Shown here: in pieces, positions 42,439-51,079 of the stretch
Numbering within the stretch: the first letter of the stretch is position 1
Layout of the letters: every line of letters begins with the position of its first letter
NCBI RefSeq assembly: GCF_048001765.1
Contig: NZ_CP181447.1
Span: 1,674,001 to 1,738,000 of the forward strand
Source: Bombiscardovia asteroides_K
GTDB taxonomy: Bacteria > Actinomycetota > Actinomycetes > Actinomycetales > Bifidobacteriaceae
Direction of reading: 5' to 3'
DNA: 64,000 nt
Position numbers and translations under genes: made by a program
The notes under the pieces: generated by a model
Database searches by the model: none
Told to the model about the DNA's origin: nothing
The model's input: only the letters and a program-made list of their open reading frames with translations

Positions 42439-43572
42439 TTAGTCAGCGGTAAACACTCTTCCTGCAGCCTTGGTCAGCTCCAAGGTGCGATTGGCATCCA
42501 GGGCCAGTTGTCGTTTGAGGGGCTCCTCGCCCGTATACCGCTTCTGACCGCGCAGACGGCTGAGGAACTCCACCCGGACCCGGTGGCCGTACAGGTCCAC
42601 CCAATCCGGCCGGACGGCATTGGCCTCCAGGATTCTCGGCATCTGTTGGCCCGGGGCCAGGAAGGTCTCCTTGGTGCCGATGGAGATGGCAGCAGGCATC
42701 CGCCAGGGCGAGCCCTGGGCCAGCCGACCCTCCCGGCCCTCCGGCGTCGCCATCGGATCCGTAGGCAGTCCCAGGTCAACCAGCCAGCCTGCATAGACTC
42801 CATCAGCGGGCATCATCCCCTGGCTGTCGAGGTCCAGATTCGCAGTCGGAAATCCCAAGCGACGACCCCGCTGTTCCCCATGGACCACTGTGCCTTGAAC
42901 CATGTGCGGCCGGCCCAGAATATCCAGTGCCGTATCCACATCGCCATCCAGGATCAGCTGCCGAAGGTGCGAGCTGCTCCAGGCTCGTACCCGACGCCGT
43001 TCCAGGCCGTCAGCGTCAGGCAGGGTGCAGTCCCCGGGTCCTTGATCTTTCACGACTTCCAGGTTGAACAGTCCAGTGTCCGCCAGGTCGCCAATGGCCT
43101 TGATATCGCCGACCCGGCCAGCGCCCATCTGCGCATCGCGGCCCAGTACCAGCGTTCGCATGGCCAGCTGTTCGGTTAGCTGCTTGAGGAAGAATCGATA
43201 GGACTTGGCGGCAAAAGCCAGCGTGTATCGCACCACCACAACCTGATCCAGTCCCAGCTGGGCCATCAGCCGCAAGCGCTCCTCCATCGGCATGATCTGA
43301 TCAGGGTCATGGCGAATAAGATCCGAGGGCGGTTCAATCATGTCATGGCTGTCGGCATAGCTATGGACCAGTTTGGGACTAGGGTCGAAGACCAGGGCCA
43401 TGGGCCGGTCCCGATCCTTGGCAGCGAGCTCGACCACCCGGCGCAGGATGGCCTGATGACCCCGATGCATGCCGTCGAAGACACCTATGGTAACCACGCT
43501 GGACCGGCCCCCCAAGGTTCCCGGCCACCTGACAATACCCGACTCATCCGGGCTGACCTGGCTGACCTTCAT
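42439..43572 (-). CDS. ribF: Bifunctional riboflavin kinase/FAD synthetase
   Basis: Makes FMN and FAD from riboflavin. The 377 residues contain the N-terminal FMN adenylyltransferase domain with the (H/G)xGH-like motif in VVTIGVFDGMHRGHQAIL and WSSSHLRQLILDGDV. The C-terminal riboflavin kinase domain has GRRLGFPTANLDL, DGVYAGWL and the end YGHRVRVEFLSRLRGQKRY. It follows truB at a gap of about 120 bp at the end of the nusA-infB-rbfA-truB block, the usual actinobacterial neighbourhood. Confidence 0.96.
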   Translation of the reverse strand: MKVSQVSPDESGIVRWPGTLGGRSSVVTIGVFDGMHRGHQAILRRVVELAAKDRDRPMALVFDPSPKLVHSYADSHDMIEPPSDLIRHDPDQIMPMEERLRLMAQLGLDQVVVVRYTLAFAAKSYRFFLKQLTEQLAMRTLVLGRDAQMGAGRVGDIKAIGDLADTGLFNLEVVKDQGPGDCTLPDADGLERRRVRAWSSSHLRQLILDGDVDTALDILGRPHMVQGTVVHGEQRGRRLGFPTANLDLDSQGMMPADGVYAGWLVDLGLPTDPMATPEGREGRLAQGSPWRMPAAISIGTKETFLAPGQQMPRILEANAVRPDWVDLYGHRVRVEFLSRLRGQKRYTGEEPLKRQLALDANRTLELTKAAGRVFTAD

Positions 43573-43691
43573 CCGTTTCCCATCACTTGGTCATGGCGGC
43601 CCCCGAACCCGGGCGCCGAAAATTCCTTAAGCACTGTATTCCCACCGTCTCATCCTGACAAGACCCTGAGGCCAAACACGGACCTGCACAT

Positions 43692-44750
43692 TCAAGCCTC
43701 GGGATGGAAGACCACATCCGGTTTGGCCCCGCCTCGTGAACTGGGCACCAGGATGGCAGCCAGTCGCTGCCTGGCCTCAGGTCCGACCAGGGCTGCCGTG
43801 GGCTCGGCTACAGACAGATCCAAGAATCCGCCATTGGCCACTCTGGCGGCCTGGTCGGCATCCAGGTTCAGGACGGGCATGCTCATGCGTGCCGCCTGCA
43901 CGAGACTCAGCGAGCCATCCAACATGCCCTGCCGGTCGTGGTCCGGGACCATACGGTTGCGAACAACGGTCTGACCTTGTCGGTTCCGGTAGGTGCGGGG
44001 GACGGCCTTACCGCCCACAACCCTGGATGCCAGATTGGAATCCTCCAGGTCGAACGGGCCCACGCGAATCCTTCTTAAGGCGGTCAGGTGGCCGCCCAGA
44101 TCCAGCCGCTCGCCCAAATCGCGAGCAAGGGCCCTGATGTAGGTGCCGCTGGAGCAGGTCACTTCCACATCCACATCGACCACCCTGGCGCCTTGGTCGG
44201 GCAACTCCACACGACGGAAGTCGAGCAGACGGAAGGACGCAATCCGAATACGTCTGGGTTCCAGCCTGACCTCCTGGCCTGCACGAGCCAGGTCATAGGA
44301 CCGCCTGCCCTGGACCTTGATGGCGGAGAAGGCATCAGGCACCTGGTCTATCCAGCCGGTGAAGCAGCGATCAATCAAATCCTGCAGACACTGGGCCGTC
44401 AGATCATCCGCCCTCTGTGCAGCTCCAGGACGCACCGGCAGCAAATCCCCGTCCGCATCGTCCGTGGTGGTGCCCAGTCCCAGACGCATGGTGGCCCGGT
44501 AGGCCTTGTCATGGCCGACGATGACCGTCAACAACCGCGTGGCCTGGCCGAACCCTACGATCAGCAGACCAGTGGCCATGGGATCCAGGGTCCCGGCATG
44601 GCCCACGCGACGTATGCCGAGGCAAGAACGGACGGCAGCCACCACGTCATGGCTGGTCACACCGCTCGGCTTGTCAACAAGGATGAGGCCCGAGGTCGGT
44701 TCACCGGTGCCTGACTCCATACCATCCGACGAGTCAGCGGTCGGCTTCAT
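43692..44750 (-). CDS. truB: tRNA pseudouridine(55) synthase
   Basis: Isomerises U55 in the T loop of tRNAs. The conserved block starts GLILVDKPSGVTSHDVV; the catalytic Asp is in RVGHAGTLDPMATGLLIVG, followed by KAYRATMRLGLGTTTDDADG and CSSGTYIRALARDLGE. The ATG at 44750 gives 352 residues and overlaps the end of rbfA by 17 bp; the ATG at 44720 is a shorter alternative. The C-terminus carries an extra domain of about 80 residues, common in actinobacterial TruB. Confidence 0.96.
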   Translation of the reverse strand: MKPTADSSDGMESGTGEPTSGLILVDKPSGVTSHDVVAAVRSCLGIRRVGHAGTLDPMATGLLIVGFGQATRLLTVIVGHDKAYRATMRLGLGTTTDDADGDLLPVRPGAAQRADDLTAQCLQDLIDRCFTGWIDQVPDAFSAIKVQGRRSYDLARAGQEVRLEPRRIRIASFRLLDFRRVELPDQGARVVDVDVEVTCSSGTYIRALARDLGERLDLGGHLTALRRIRVGPFDLEDSNLASRVVGGKAVPRTYRNRQGQTVVRNRMVPDHDRQGMLDGSLSLVQAARMSMPVLNLDADQAARVANGGFLDLSVAEPTAALVGPEARQRLAAILVPSSRGGAKPDVVFHPEA

Positions 44751-45240
44751 CCGTATCCTCTGCGGCAGATTCGTCAAGGACGGAGTCCGACCCATCGGTC
44801 TCTTCTTCGTCGTCATGCCGGTACGGGTCGGGGTCGCCCGCATAACTGGCATTGACCCGGGCTCTGGCCATGGCCTCGTCCCTGTGACGGGCTGCGGTCA
44901 GCACATCCTCAATCTCGGTCGCTTCGGCTGGCACCTCATCGTAGATGAAGCGCAGCGTCGGTGTCAGCCGCAGACCGGCCCGGGCACCGACCAGGGTGCG
45001 CAGCCTGCCGGATGCCTGCCGCAGAGCCTGCTGGGCGCGCTTACGCTCCCCGGCCTCGTGTCCGGACCGACCCAGCTGGGTCCAGTAGATCTTGGCTATC
45101 TGCAGGTCGTTGGTGACCCGGACCTCAGTGACGGTGACCCCTGCCAGGCGCTTGTCGTGCATCTGGGACTCCAGCGCGGAGGCCACAACCCGTTGTATCA
45201 GGGCTGCTATGCGTACAGCGCGGGGATTTCCAGCCATCAT
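44734..45240 (-). CDS. rbfA: Ribosome-binding factor A
   Basis: A 30S maturation factor, 168 residues. The KH-like domain covers residues 1-120 (RIAALIQRVVASALESQMHD, VTVTEVRVTNDLQIAKIYWT, LRLTPTLRFIYDEVPAEATE). The last 40 residues are very acidic and probably disordered. AAAGGA precedes the ATG at 45240. It lies between infB and truB in the leftward translation block. Confidence 0.95.
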   Translation of the reverse strand: MMAGNPRAVRIAALIQRVVASALESQMHDKRLAGVTVTEVRVTNDLQIAKIYWTQLGRSGHEAGERKRAQQALRQASGRLRTLVGARAGLRLTPTLRFIYDEVPAEATEIEDVLTAARHRDEAMARARVNASYAGDPDPYRHDDEEETDGSDSVLDESAAEDTDEADR

Positions 45241-45366
45241 GATTCCTTTCTCGAACCGTCCATGACCAATCTTCGCATTTCATGGACATCCGCCCCGGCC
45301 AGGGAGTACCCAGACCGGGGCGGATCGCCACGGACCTCCGACATGTGGTCGGATAGTCGACAGGCT

Positions 45367-48141
45367 CTACTTGCGTTCCACTTCCTGCATCTCGTAGGTC
45401 TCGATGACGTCGCCCACCTCGATGTCGTTGAAGGAGCCCAGGTTGATGCCTGCCTCGTAACCTTCGGACACCTCGTTGACGTCATCCTTGAACCGGCGCA
45501 GGGAGGAGATCTCCAGGTCGTTGACGGTGACCACCCCGTTGCGGGCGATGCGAGCCTTGGTGCCCCGTTTGACGGTGCCGTCCTGGACCATGACGCCAGC
45601 GATGTTGCCGAACTTGGAAGAGCGGAAGATCTCGCGGATCTCGGAGTGGGAGGTGGTGACCTCCTCGTACTCCGGCTTGAGCATGCCCTTGAGCGCCGCC
45701 TCGATGTCCTCGATGGCGTTGTAGATGACCGAGTAGTACTTGATCTCCACGCCCTCGCGGTCTGCCAGGTCCTGGACCTGCCGGTTAGGCCGGACGTTGA
45801 AGCCGATGATGACGGCCTTGTCGACCGTGGCCAGGTTGACGTCGTTCTGGGTGATGGCGCCCACGCCCCGGTGGATGACCTGGATTCCGACCTCGTCGGA
45901 GACCTCGATCTTCATCAGGGAGTCCTCCAGAGCCTCCACCGAGCCGGAAGAATCGCCCTTGATGACAATGTTGAGCATGTCCACCTCGGACTTGGCGAAC
46001 TGCTCCTTCAGGCTCTCCAGGGAGACCACCTTGCGGCGCTTGGCCAGCTGTGCGGCGCGGGCCGAAGCCTCACGCTTCTCGGCGATCTGACGGGCAGTGC
46101 GGTCGTCGGGGGCGACCAGGAAGAGGTCGCCGGCGGTAGGCACCGAGGTAAGTCCCAGCACCTGGACAGGCGTGGAAGGACCTGCAGCATCCATCTGCCG
46201 ACCGTTCTCATCCAGCATGGCACGCACACGGCCATAAGCCGACCCTGCCACGATGGCATCGCCTACATGCAGGGTTCCTTGCTGGACCAGCACGGTGGCC
46301 ACAGCTCCGCGTCCCTTGTCCAGCCGGGCCTCGACCGTGGCGCCGCGAGCGTCCATGTCGGGGTTGGCCCGAAGGTCGAGGTCGGCATCGGCAGTCAGGA
46401 GGACGGCCTCCAGGAGCTTGTCCACGTTGGTGCCCAGCTTGGCGGAGATGTCGACAAACATGGTGTCGCCACCATACTCTTCGGATACCAGACCGAACTC
46501 GGTCAGCTGGCCGCGCACCTTCTGGGGGTTGGCTCCCTCAACATCAATCTTGTTGACAGCCACCACGATGGGCACATGAGCGGCCTGGGCGTGGTTGATG
46601 GCCTCCACGGTCTGCGGCATGACGCCGTCGTCCGCGGCCACCACCAGGATAGCCACATCGGTCAGCTCGGCACCGCGGGCACGCATGGCCGTAAAGGCCT
46701 CGTGGCCAGGGGTATCCAGGAAGGTGATCTTGCGGTCCTCCCCGTCCAGGGTGACCGTGGCCTGGTAGGCCCCGATGCGCTGGGTGATGCCGCCAGCCTC
46801 TTGGGTGGTCGTGTTGGTCTTGCGGATGGTGTCCAGCAACCTGGTCTTGCCGTGGTCGACATGGCCCATGACCGTGACCACAGGAGGCCTAGGCTGCAGG
46901 TTCTTGTCATCCTGGTCCTCACGTTCTTCGTCCAGGTTGATGTCGAACTGCTGAAGAAGCTCCTTGTCCTCCTCCTCGGCGGAGACAATGCGGATCTTCC
47001 ACCCAATCTCGTCGCCCAGAATCTGGAAGGTGGCCTCATCAAGGGACTGGGTGGCCGTAGCCATCTCGCCCAGGTGGAAGAGGACCGTGACCAGGGCGGC
47101 GGGGTTGACGTTGATCTTGTCAGCCAGGTCGGCCAGGGTGGCGCCCTGGCGCAGCTTGACGGTACGACCATTGCCGGCGGGGATGCGCACGCCGCCAATG
47201 ACGGGTGCCTTCATCTCCTGGAATTCATGCCTCTTGGCCATCCGATTCTTACGGGCCTTGGAGGACTTGCCTCCCTGGCGACCGAATGCTCCAGCAGCGC
47301 CGCCGCGACCGCGACCACCACGGCCTGAACCGCCGCGGAAGCCGCCTGAGGGTGCCGACGAAGCGCCGCCGAAACGGCTGCCGCCGCCCTGATGGGTCTG
47401 CTGGCCTGGACGGCTATGGCCCCACTGCCCTGGACGGGCGCCCTGTCCGGAGCGACCGCCACGACCGTTGCGAAATCCGCCCCGGCCCCTGTGGGAGTCG
47501 TTGACGGTGGGCCTGGCCATGGGGTGCGGCCTTGGGATATCCGAAGGCATGGGAGCCTTCATCCCCTGCTTGCGGCTGAAAGGATTATTGCCTGGACGAG
47601 GCGTGGATGCGCCCGGCCGTGCGCCATGACGTGCCGCCGCAGCGTTGGAGCCACCGGGACGACCATTGTTGCGCGAGCCCTGGGGGCCGGGCCTGCCCAT
47701 GGCTGAAGGCTTGGGTCCACGGGACTGGTTGCGCTGCTCATGCTCGTTGCGGTTGCCCTGGGGGGCACCAGGCTTGGGGAAGTGGCCACCGGGACGCTGC
47801 TGGCTCCGTGGCGAGTCACCGCCAGCCGTGGGCCGACGGTTCTGTCCGGGTTTTGGCCCAGGTGTGGATTGTTGCTGGGTGCCACCGGACTGCGAGCGGC
47901 CGTGCTGACCCTGGCCGCCTCCATGATTAGGGTTGCTGGGGCGGGCATTTCGTGCAGCAGCCTGGCCAGCGTCGCCCTGTCCCTTCTGAGGGAAAGCATT
48001 CTTGAGTCGACGAACCACAGGGGCCTCGACAGTGGAGGATGCGGACTTGACGAACTCGCCCATGTCCTTCAATTTCGCCAGAACAGTCTTGCTGTCTACG
48101 CCAAATTCCTTGGCCAGCTCATACACGCGTGCTTTGGGCAC
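45367..48141 (-). CDS. infB: Translation initiation factor IF-2
   Basis: A GTPase that places fMet-tRNA on the 30S subunit; 924 residues. The N-terminus has the IF2_N fold (KARVYELAKEFGVDSKTVLA). A Gly/Arg/Pro-rich stretch of about 230 residues follows (HGGGQGQHGRSQSGG, FRGGSGRGGRGRGG), a typical high-G+C feature. The G domain has GHVDHGKT, DTPGHEAF and NKIDVEGANP. The GTG start at 48141 follows AAGGAGAAAG. The 183-bp gap to nusA does not contain the ylxR gene often found between them. Confidence 0.97.
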   Translation of the reverse strand: MPKARVYELAKEFGVDSKTVLAKLKDMGEFVKSASSTVEAPVVRRLKNAFPQKGQGDAGQAAARNARPSNPNHGGGQGQHGRSQSGGTQQQSTPGPKPGQNRRPTAGGDSPRSQQRPGGHFPKPGAPQGNRNEHEQRNQSRGPKPSAMGRPGPQGSRNNGRPGGSNAAAARHGARPGASTPRPGNNPFSRKQGMKAPMPSDIPRPHPMARPTVNDSHRGRGGFRNGRGGRSGQGARPGQWGHSRPGQQTHQGGGSRFGGASSAPSGGFRGGSGRGGRGRGGAAGAFGRQGGKSSKARKNRMAKRHEFQEMKAPVIGGVRIPAGNGRTVKLRQGATLADLADKINVNPAALVTVLFHLGEMATATQSLDEATFQILGDEIGWKIRIVSAEEEDKELLQQFDINLDEEREDQDDKNLQPRPPVVTVMGHVDHGKTRLLDTIRKTNTTTQEAGGITQRIGAYQATVTLDGEDRKITFLDTPGHEAFTAMRARGAELTDVAILVVAADDGVMPQTVEAINHAQAAHVPIVVAVNKIDVEGANPQKVRGQLTEFGLVSEEYGGDTMFVDISAKLGTNVDKLLEAVLLTADADLDLRANPDMDARGATVEARLDKGRGAVATVLVQQGTLHVGDAIVAGSAYGRVRAMLDENGRQMDAAGPSTPVQVLGLTSVPTAGDLFLVAPDDRTARQIAEKREASARAAQLAKRRKVVSLESLKEQFAKSEVDMLNIVIKGDSSGSVEALEDSLMKIEVSDEVGIQVIHRGVGAITQNDVNLATVDKAVIIGFNVRPNRQVQDLADREGVEIKYYSVIYNAIEDIEAALKGMLKPEYEEVTTSHSEIREIFRSSKFGNIAGVMVQDGTVKRGTKARIARNGVVTVNDLEISSLRRFKDDVNEVSEGYEAGINLGSFNDIEVGDVIETYEMQEVERK

Positions 48142-48324
48142 TTACTTTCTCCTTACCGGACCGCGCATATGACCGGCGCGATCACTCTTTCATGACGGCG
48201 AACATATCCTGTCTCATCGTGCGACCATGATCGTGTTACCTCGTCTCTGTGCCGGGGCCGACGGCATGAACCACCGGACTCGGGATACCGGGTCCAGCAT
48301 ACTCGCGTCGTCGGATGTTTGCTC

Positions 48325-49383
48325 TCAGGCGTCTTCACCAGCAGCCGAAGCTGATTGCGCCTGCAGCTCACGCAATTTTTGCTGGTGGGCCTCCTCGGAC
48401 TCGATACCGATCTTCCAGCCGGTCAGCTTGGCGGCCAGACGGGCGTTCTGCCCCTCTTTGCCAATGGCCAGGGAGAGCTGGGCGTCCTTGATGAAGGCAA
48501 TAGCCGTTCGGTTGGGCTCGCTGACGATCTGCACCTGACGAACCACAGCCGGGGACAGGGCCGCAGCCACGAATTCGGCAGGATCCTTGGACCAGTCCAC
48601 AATGTCGATCTTCTCAGGTCCAAGGTTCTCCATGACGGCACGGACGCGAGCGCCAGCAGGGCCGATCAGCGCACCCTTGGGATTGACCCCCTTGGTGTTG
48701 GCACGAACCGCAATCTTTGTTCTGGCCCCGGCCTCACGGGCAATGGCCATGATGGAGACTGCGCCGGAGACCAGCTCAGGCACCTCCCGCTCAAAGAGGC
48801 GGCGCACCAGCTCCGGGTGGGAACGCGACACGATGATTTCCGGCCCCTTGAGCCCACGTGACACATTGACCACGTAGACACGGATCCGCTGGCCGTGCTG
48901 ATAATGCTCTCCAGGCACCTGCTCGCGGCGGGGCAGAATGGCCTCGACATTATCTACGGCCACATGCACATTGCCGGGATCGCTGGCATCCTGCTGCACA
49001 ACTCCGGTAATCAGATGGCCCTTTTGACCCGAGAAAGCTCCGAAGACTCGCTCATCATCTGCCTGGCGGAAGAGCTGGCGGATGACCTGGCGGGCCGTGG
49101 AGGCCGCCAGCCGATCGAAGTCCTTCGGCGTGTCATCATATTCCTCGCCCAGATCGTATCCCGGTTCAGGCTCGTCGGGCGTGGGTTCGCGAGCAATTTC
49201 GTCCTGTGCCCAGATGGTAAAGGTTCCCGCACGTTCATCCAGCTCAACCCGTGCGTGCTTGGCTGCATGAGGCGATTTCTGGTAGGCCAGAAGAAGGGCC
49301 TCGCTCAATGCTTGATCCAAGGTCTCGGCATCAATCCCTTGTTCGTGTGCCAGCTGATGAATTTCAGCCAGGTCCAGTTCCAT
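48325..49383 (-). CDS. nusA: Transcription termination/antitermination protein NusA
   Basis: An RNA polymerase-binding elongation factor, 352 residues. The N-terminal domain begins MELDLAEIHQLAHEQGIDAE; the S1 domain is around residues 125-200 (FSGQKGHLITGVVQQDASD). The KH domains contain SRSHPELVRRLFEREVPELV, GARTKIAVRANTKGVNPKGA and LSLAIGKEGQNARLAAKLTG. It lacks the acidic repeats of E. coli NusA, as is normal in actinobacteria. It heads the leftward run nusA-infB-rbfA-truB-ribF and is divergent from a lipoprotein gene. Confidence 0.97.
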   Translation of the reverse strand: MELDLAEIHQLAHEQGIDAETLDQALSEALLLAYQKSPHAAKHARVELDERAGTFTIWAQDEIAREPTPDEPEPGYDLGEEYDDTPKDFDRLAASTARQVIRQLFRQADDERVFGAFSGQKGHLITGVVQQDASDPGNVHVAVDNVEAILPRREQVPGEHYQHGQRIRVYVVNVSRGLKGPEIIVSRSHPELVRRLFEREVPELVSGAVSIMAIAREAGARTKIAVRANTKGVNPKGALIGPAGARVRAVMENLGPEKIDIVDWSKDPAEFVAAALSPAVVRQVQIVSEPNRTAIAFIKDAQLSLAIGKEGQNARLAAKLTGWKIGIESEEAHQQKLRELQAQSASAAGEDA

Positions 49384-49454
49384 GTCAAGACCTCCTATGA
49401 AGTTATTCAGACCGTGCTTCTTTTAGTCTGCAATGCCTACTATTCTAGCCTTTC

Positions 49455-50336
49455 ATGCAGACACAGCCGGTTCCTGAATACCACGGGTGGGCGAGTCGTC
49501 GGCCGACGACCCCGGCACGACGGATAAGGGCCGCTATCGGAGTACTTCTGCTGGCTGTCACAATCTCAGGATGCACACCCTCAACCGTGCATGTCAGCCA
49601 ACACGACCCCGACAATCTCCGCCCCACCGCCTGCGAACAAGCATGGACGCGAGCACGGCAGTCGGAACGGCTCCAGAAGAATCAGGCAGACGGACGGGCT
49701 CAGGCCTGGATCCAGGCGGCCCGAGAGTGCCCTGCTCGCATGGACGAAGCCACGGTACATGCAGCCCAAGCTTTGACAGCTTCCGAGGGCGGACAGGCCA
49801 ACCGTCAAAAAGCCACATTGAGGCTGGTGCAGGCTGCACAACAGTTGGACCCGTTAGCCAAGGCGCTGCCCGTTGAATTGGCCGATCAGGCCATCACAGG
49901 CGAAGACCGTTCCGGATTCGAACTCTCGGTCCTCGCGGCCCGCAAGACGGATGCCGCATGGATGCTCACCCTTGCCGATGCGCACACTGCAGCCGCGCAG
50001 ATTCTGGTCGGTCATGCCAAGCACGATCCCCGGCAGGGGGTCTATCCCACCACTGATCTGTTGGCGCACCCAGAAGAGTCCACCGACCCCGCCAACGGAA
50101 TACAGGCCTCTACCCCCGCCCTAATCGAGATGAATACAGCCCGGACCCTGTTGGCCGTAGGGAGAAAGCTGAACGGCTCCTCAGGCACCATACGAACTGA
50201 TGCCGGCCAGGACGCGAAAAGCCACCGGGAGGCCACATCGGCTCTGGTCGACATAATTGTAGCCCACTTGTCCATGGCCATGAATCTCGGCTACCCGGCT
50301 ACTTCGTCAGCCCTGCTGCAGGCGCCAAAGCACTGA
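49455..50336 (+). CDS. Putative lipoprotein of unknown function
   Basis: A 293-residue protein whose signal region (AAIGVLLLAVTISGCTPS) ends in a lipobox with Cys at about residue 40. The mature part is Ala- and Gln-rich and helical (AACEQAWTRARQSE-like text, ATLRLVQAAQQLDPLAKALP, HREATSALVDIIVAHLSMAM), without recognisable motifs. The ATG at 49455 has no good ribosome site. It is divergent from nusA across 71 bp. It resembles actinobacterial DUF4439-type proteins only vaguely, so no family is claimed. Confidence 0.72.
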   Translation: MQTQPVPEYHGWASRRPTTPARRIRAAIGVLLLAVTISGCTPSTVHVSQHDPDNLRPTACEQAWTRARQSERLQKNQADGRAQAWIQAARECPARMDEATVHAAQALTASEGGQANRQKATLRLVQAAQQLDPLAKALPVELADQAITGEDRSGFELSVLAARKTDAAWMLTLADAHTAAAQILVGHAKHDPRQGVYPTTDLLAHPEESTDPANGIQASTPALIEMNTARTLLAVGRKLNGSSGTIRTDAGQDAKSHREATSALVDIIVAHLSMAMNLGYPATSSALLQAPKH

Positions 50337-50522
50337 CGTCCAGGACGGACCATACTCGCAGGGCCCTCATTCGCATATGCGAGCAACCCTTGCTCATCCA
50401 TGCCCAAAACCTGGTCAATCATGAAGTGCAATCATCAAGCACAACACATTAACTATTGCTTACTGCAGATTTCACGAAACTTACGAGTGGCGCCAAAGTT
50501 TCAGACGGTGCTAATATAGAAC

Positions 50523-50640
50523 GTGTTCCAAAGGAGTATTCCACAGGAACGCAGGGGGGTATGAACCCGTGCAATGTAGGAGGCGAGCCGGTGCTGACCA
50601 CCACATCGCCTTCTGCATTGGACGGTCTTTTTATTTGCTG
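50523..50640 (+). ncRNA. Candidate structured small RNA with built-in terminator
   Basis: The 553-bp stretch 50337-50889 has no convincing gene, but its middle is highly structured. An extended -10 (TG at 50509, TAATAT at 50512-50517) would start a transcript near 50523. That RNA has a nested hairpin (GTTCC/GGAAC around GGA-GTAT-TCC, 50525-50550), then a long stem in which 50571-50585 pairs at 13 of 15 positions with 50605-50619, capped by GGTG/CACC. GACGGTCTTTTTATTT follows, a terminator-like tail. No match to SRP RNA, tmRNA, RNase P RNA or a known riboswitch was recognised. The rest of the gap shows nothing else. Confidence 0.45.
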
Positions 50641-50853
50641 AGTATCGCTGCTCATGGTCATGCCAAACTAGGTAGTCAAAGATTGTATACGGAAGACCAA
50701 TCGCATCTGACATCCATGAACCAAACGGGTGCCATTGCCTCAGTCACTCCGCAAAAGTCAGTCTTCTATGGACCGCATATCAGCAGCAATTATGAAACCT
50801 GATACTCCAAGTGTGCCACTGAAACTGTGAAAGGCAGCAACAGGATAAAACGT

Positions 50854-50881
50854 AAAAGGCCCCGGCCATCGGGCCGGGGCC
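50854..50881 (-). terminator. Terminator after tRNA-Ser(CGA)
   Basis: GGCCCCGGCC and GGCCGGGGCC form a perfect 10-bp G+C stem with a 4-base loop. On the minus strand it is followed by TTTT. It lies eight bases from the tRNA 3' end. Confidence 0.92.
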
Positions 50882-50889
50882 AATAAGGG

Positions 50890-50975
50890 CGGTTGAGGCG
50901 AGATTCGAACTCGCGGAGGGAGTTGCCCTCACACGCTTTCGAGGCGTGCTCCTTAGACCGCTCGGACACTCAACC
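50890..50975 (-). tRNA. tRNA-Ser (anticodon CGA)
   Basis: On the minus strand, GGTTGAG pairs with CTCAACC. The anticodon stem CACGC/GCGTG holds the loop CTCGAAA, giving CGA for TCG codons. The long variable arm (GAGGGCAACTCCCTC) and T loop TTCGAAT fit a class II serine tRNA. It is the second serine tRNA in the window. Confidence 0.96.
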
Positions 50976-51079
50976 ATGGTCGTTGCCCGACACTGCCGAA
51001 CAACAACTTTTCTATTATGCCACAGAGTCCCTACCTGGCAAGCGGCGTGGCGCAGGCAACCGTCAAAACAACCTTAATA

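Noticed and set aside
44506..47328. 940-codon open frame antisense to rbfA and infB
   Set aside because: The frame stays open because of codon bias on the opposite strand. Its translation is His/Val/Leu-rich without domains, while infB, rbfA and truB are unmistakable.
48153..48371. Small minus-strand frame between nusA and infB considered as ylxR
   Set aside because: The translation (SCRRPRHRDEVTRSWSHDE) lacks the DUF448 signature and overlaps the end of nusA.
50523..50640. Interpretation of the structured region as SRP 4.5S RNA, because of a nearby tRNA-Ser
   Set aside because: The universally conserved apical GGAAG/AGCAGC segment of SRP RNA is absent on both strands.
50456..50641. 61-codon open frame starting MLTADFTKL
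   Set aside because: It lacks a ribosome site and coincides with the structured RNA candidate and its terminator, so a coding role is unlikely.
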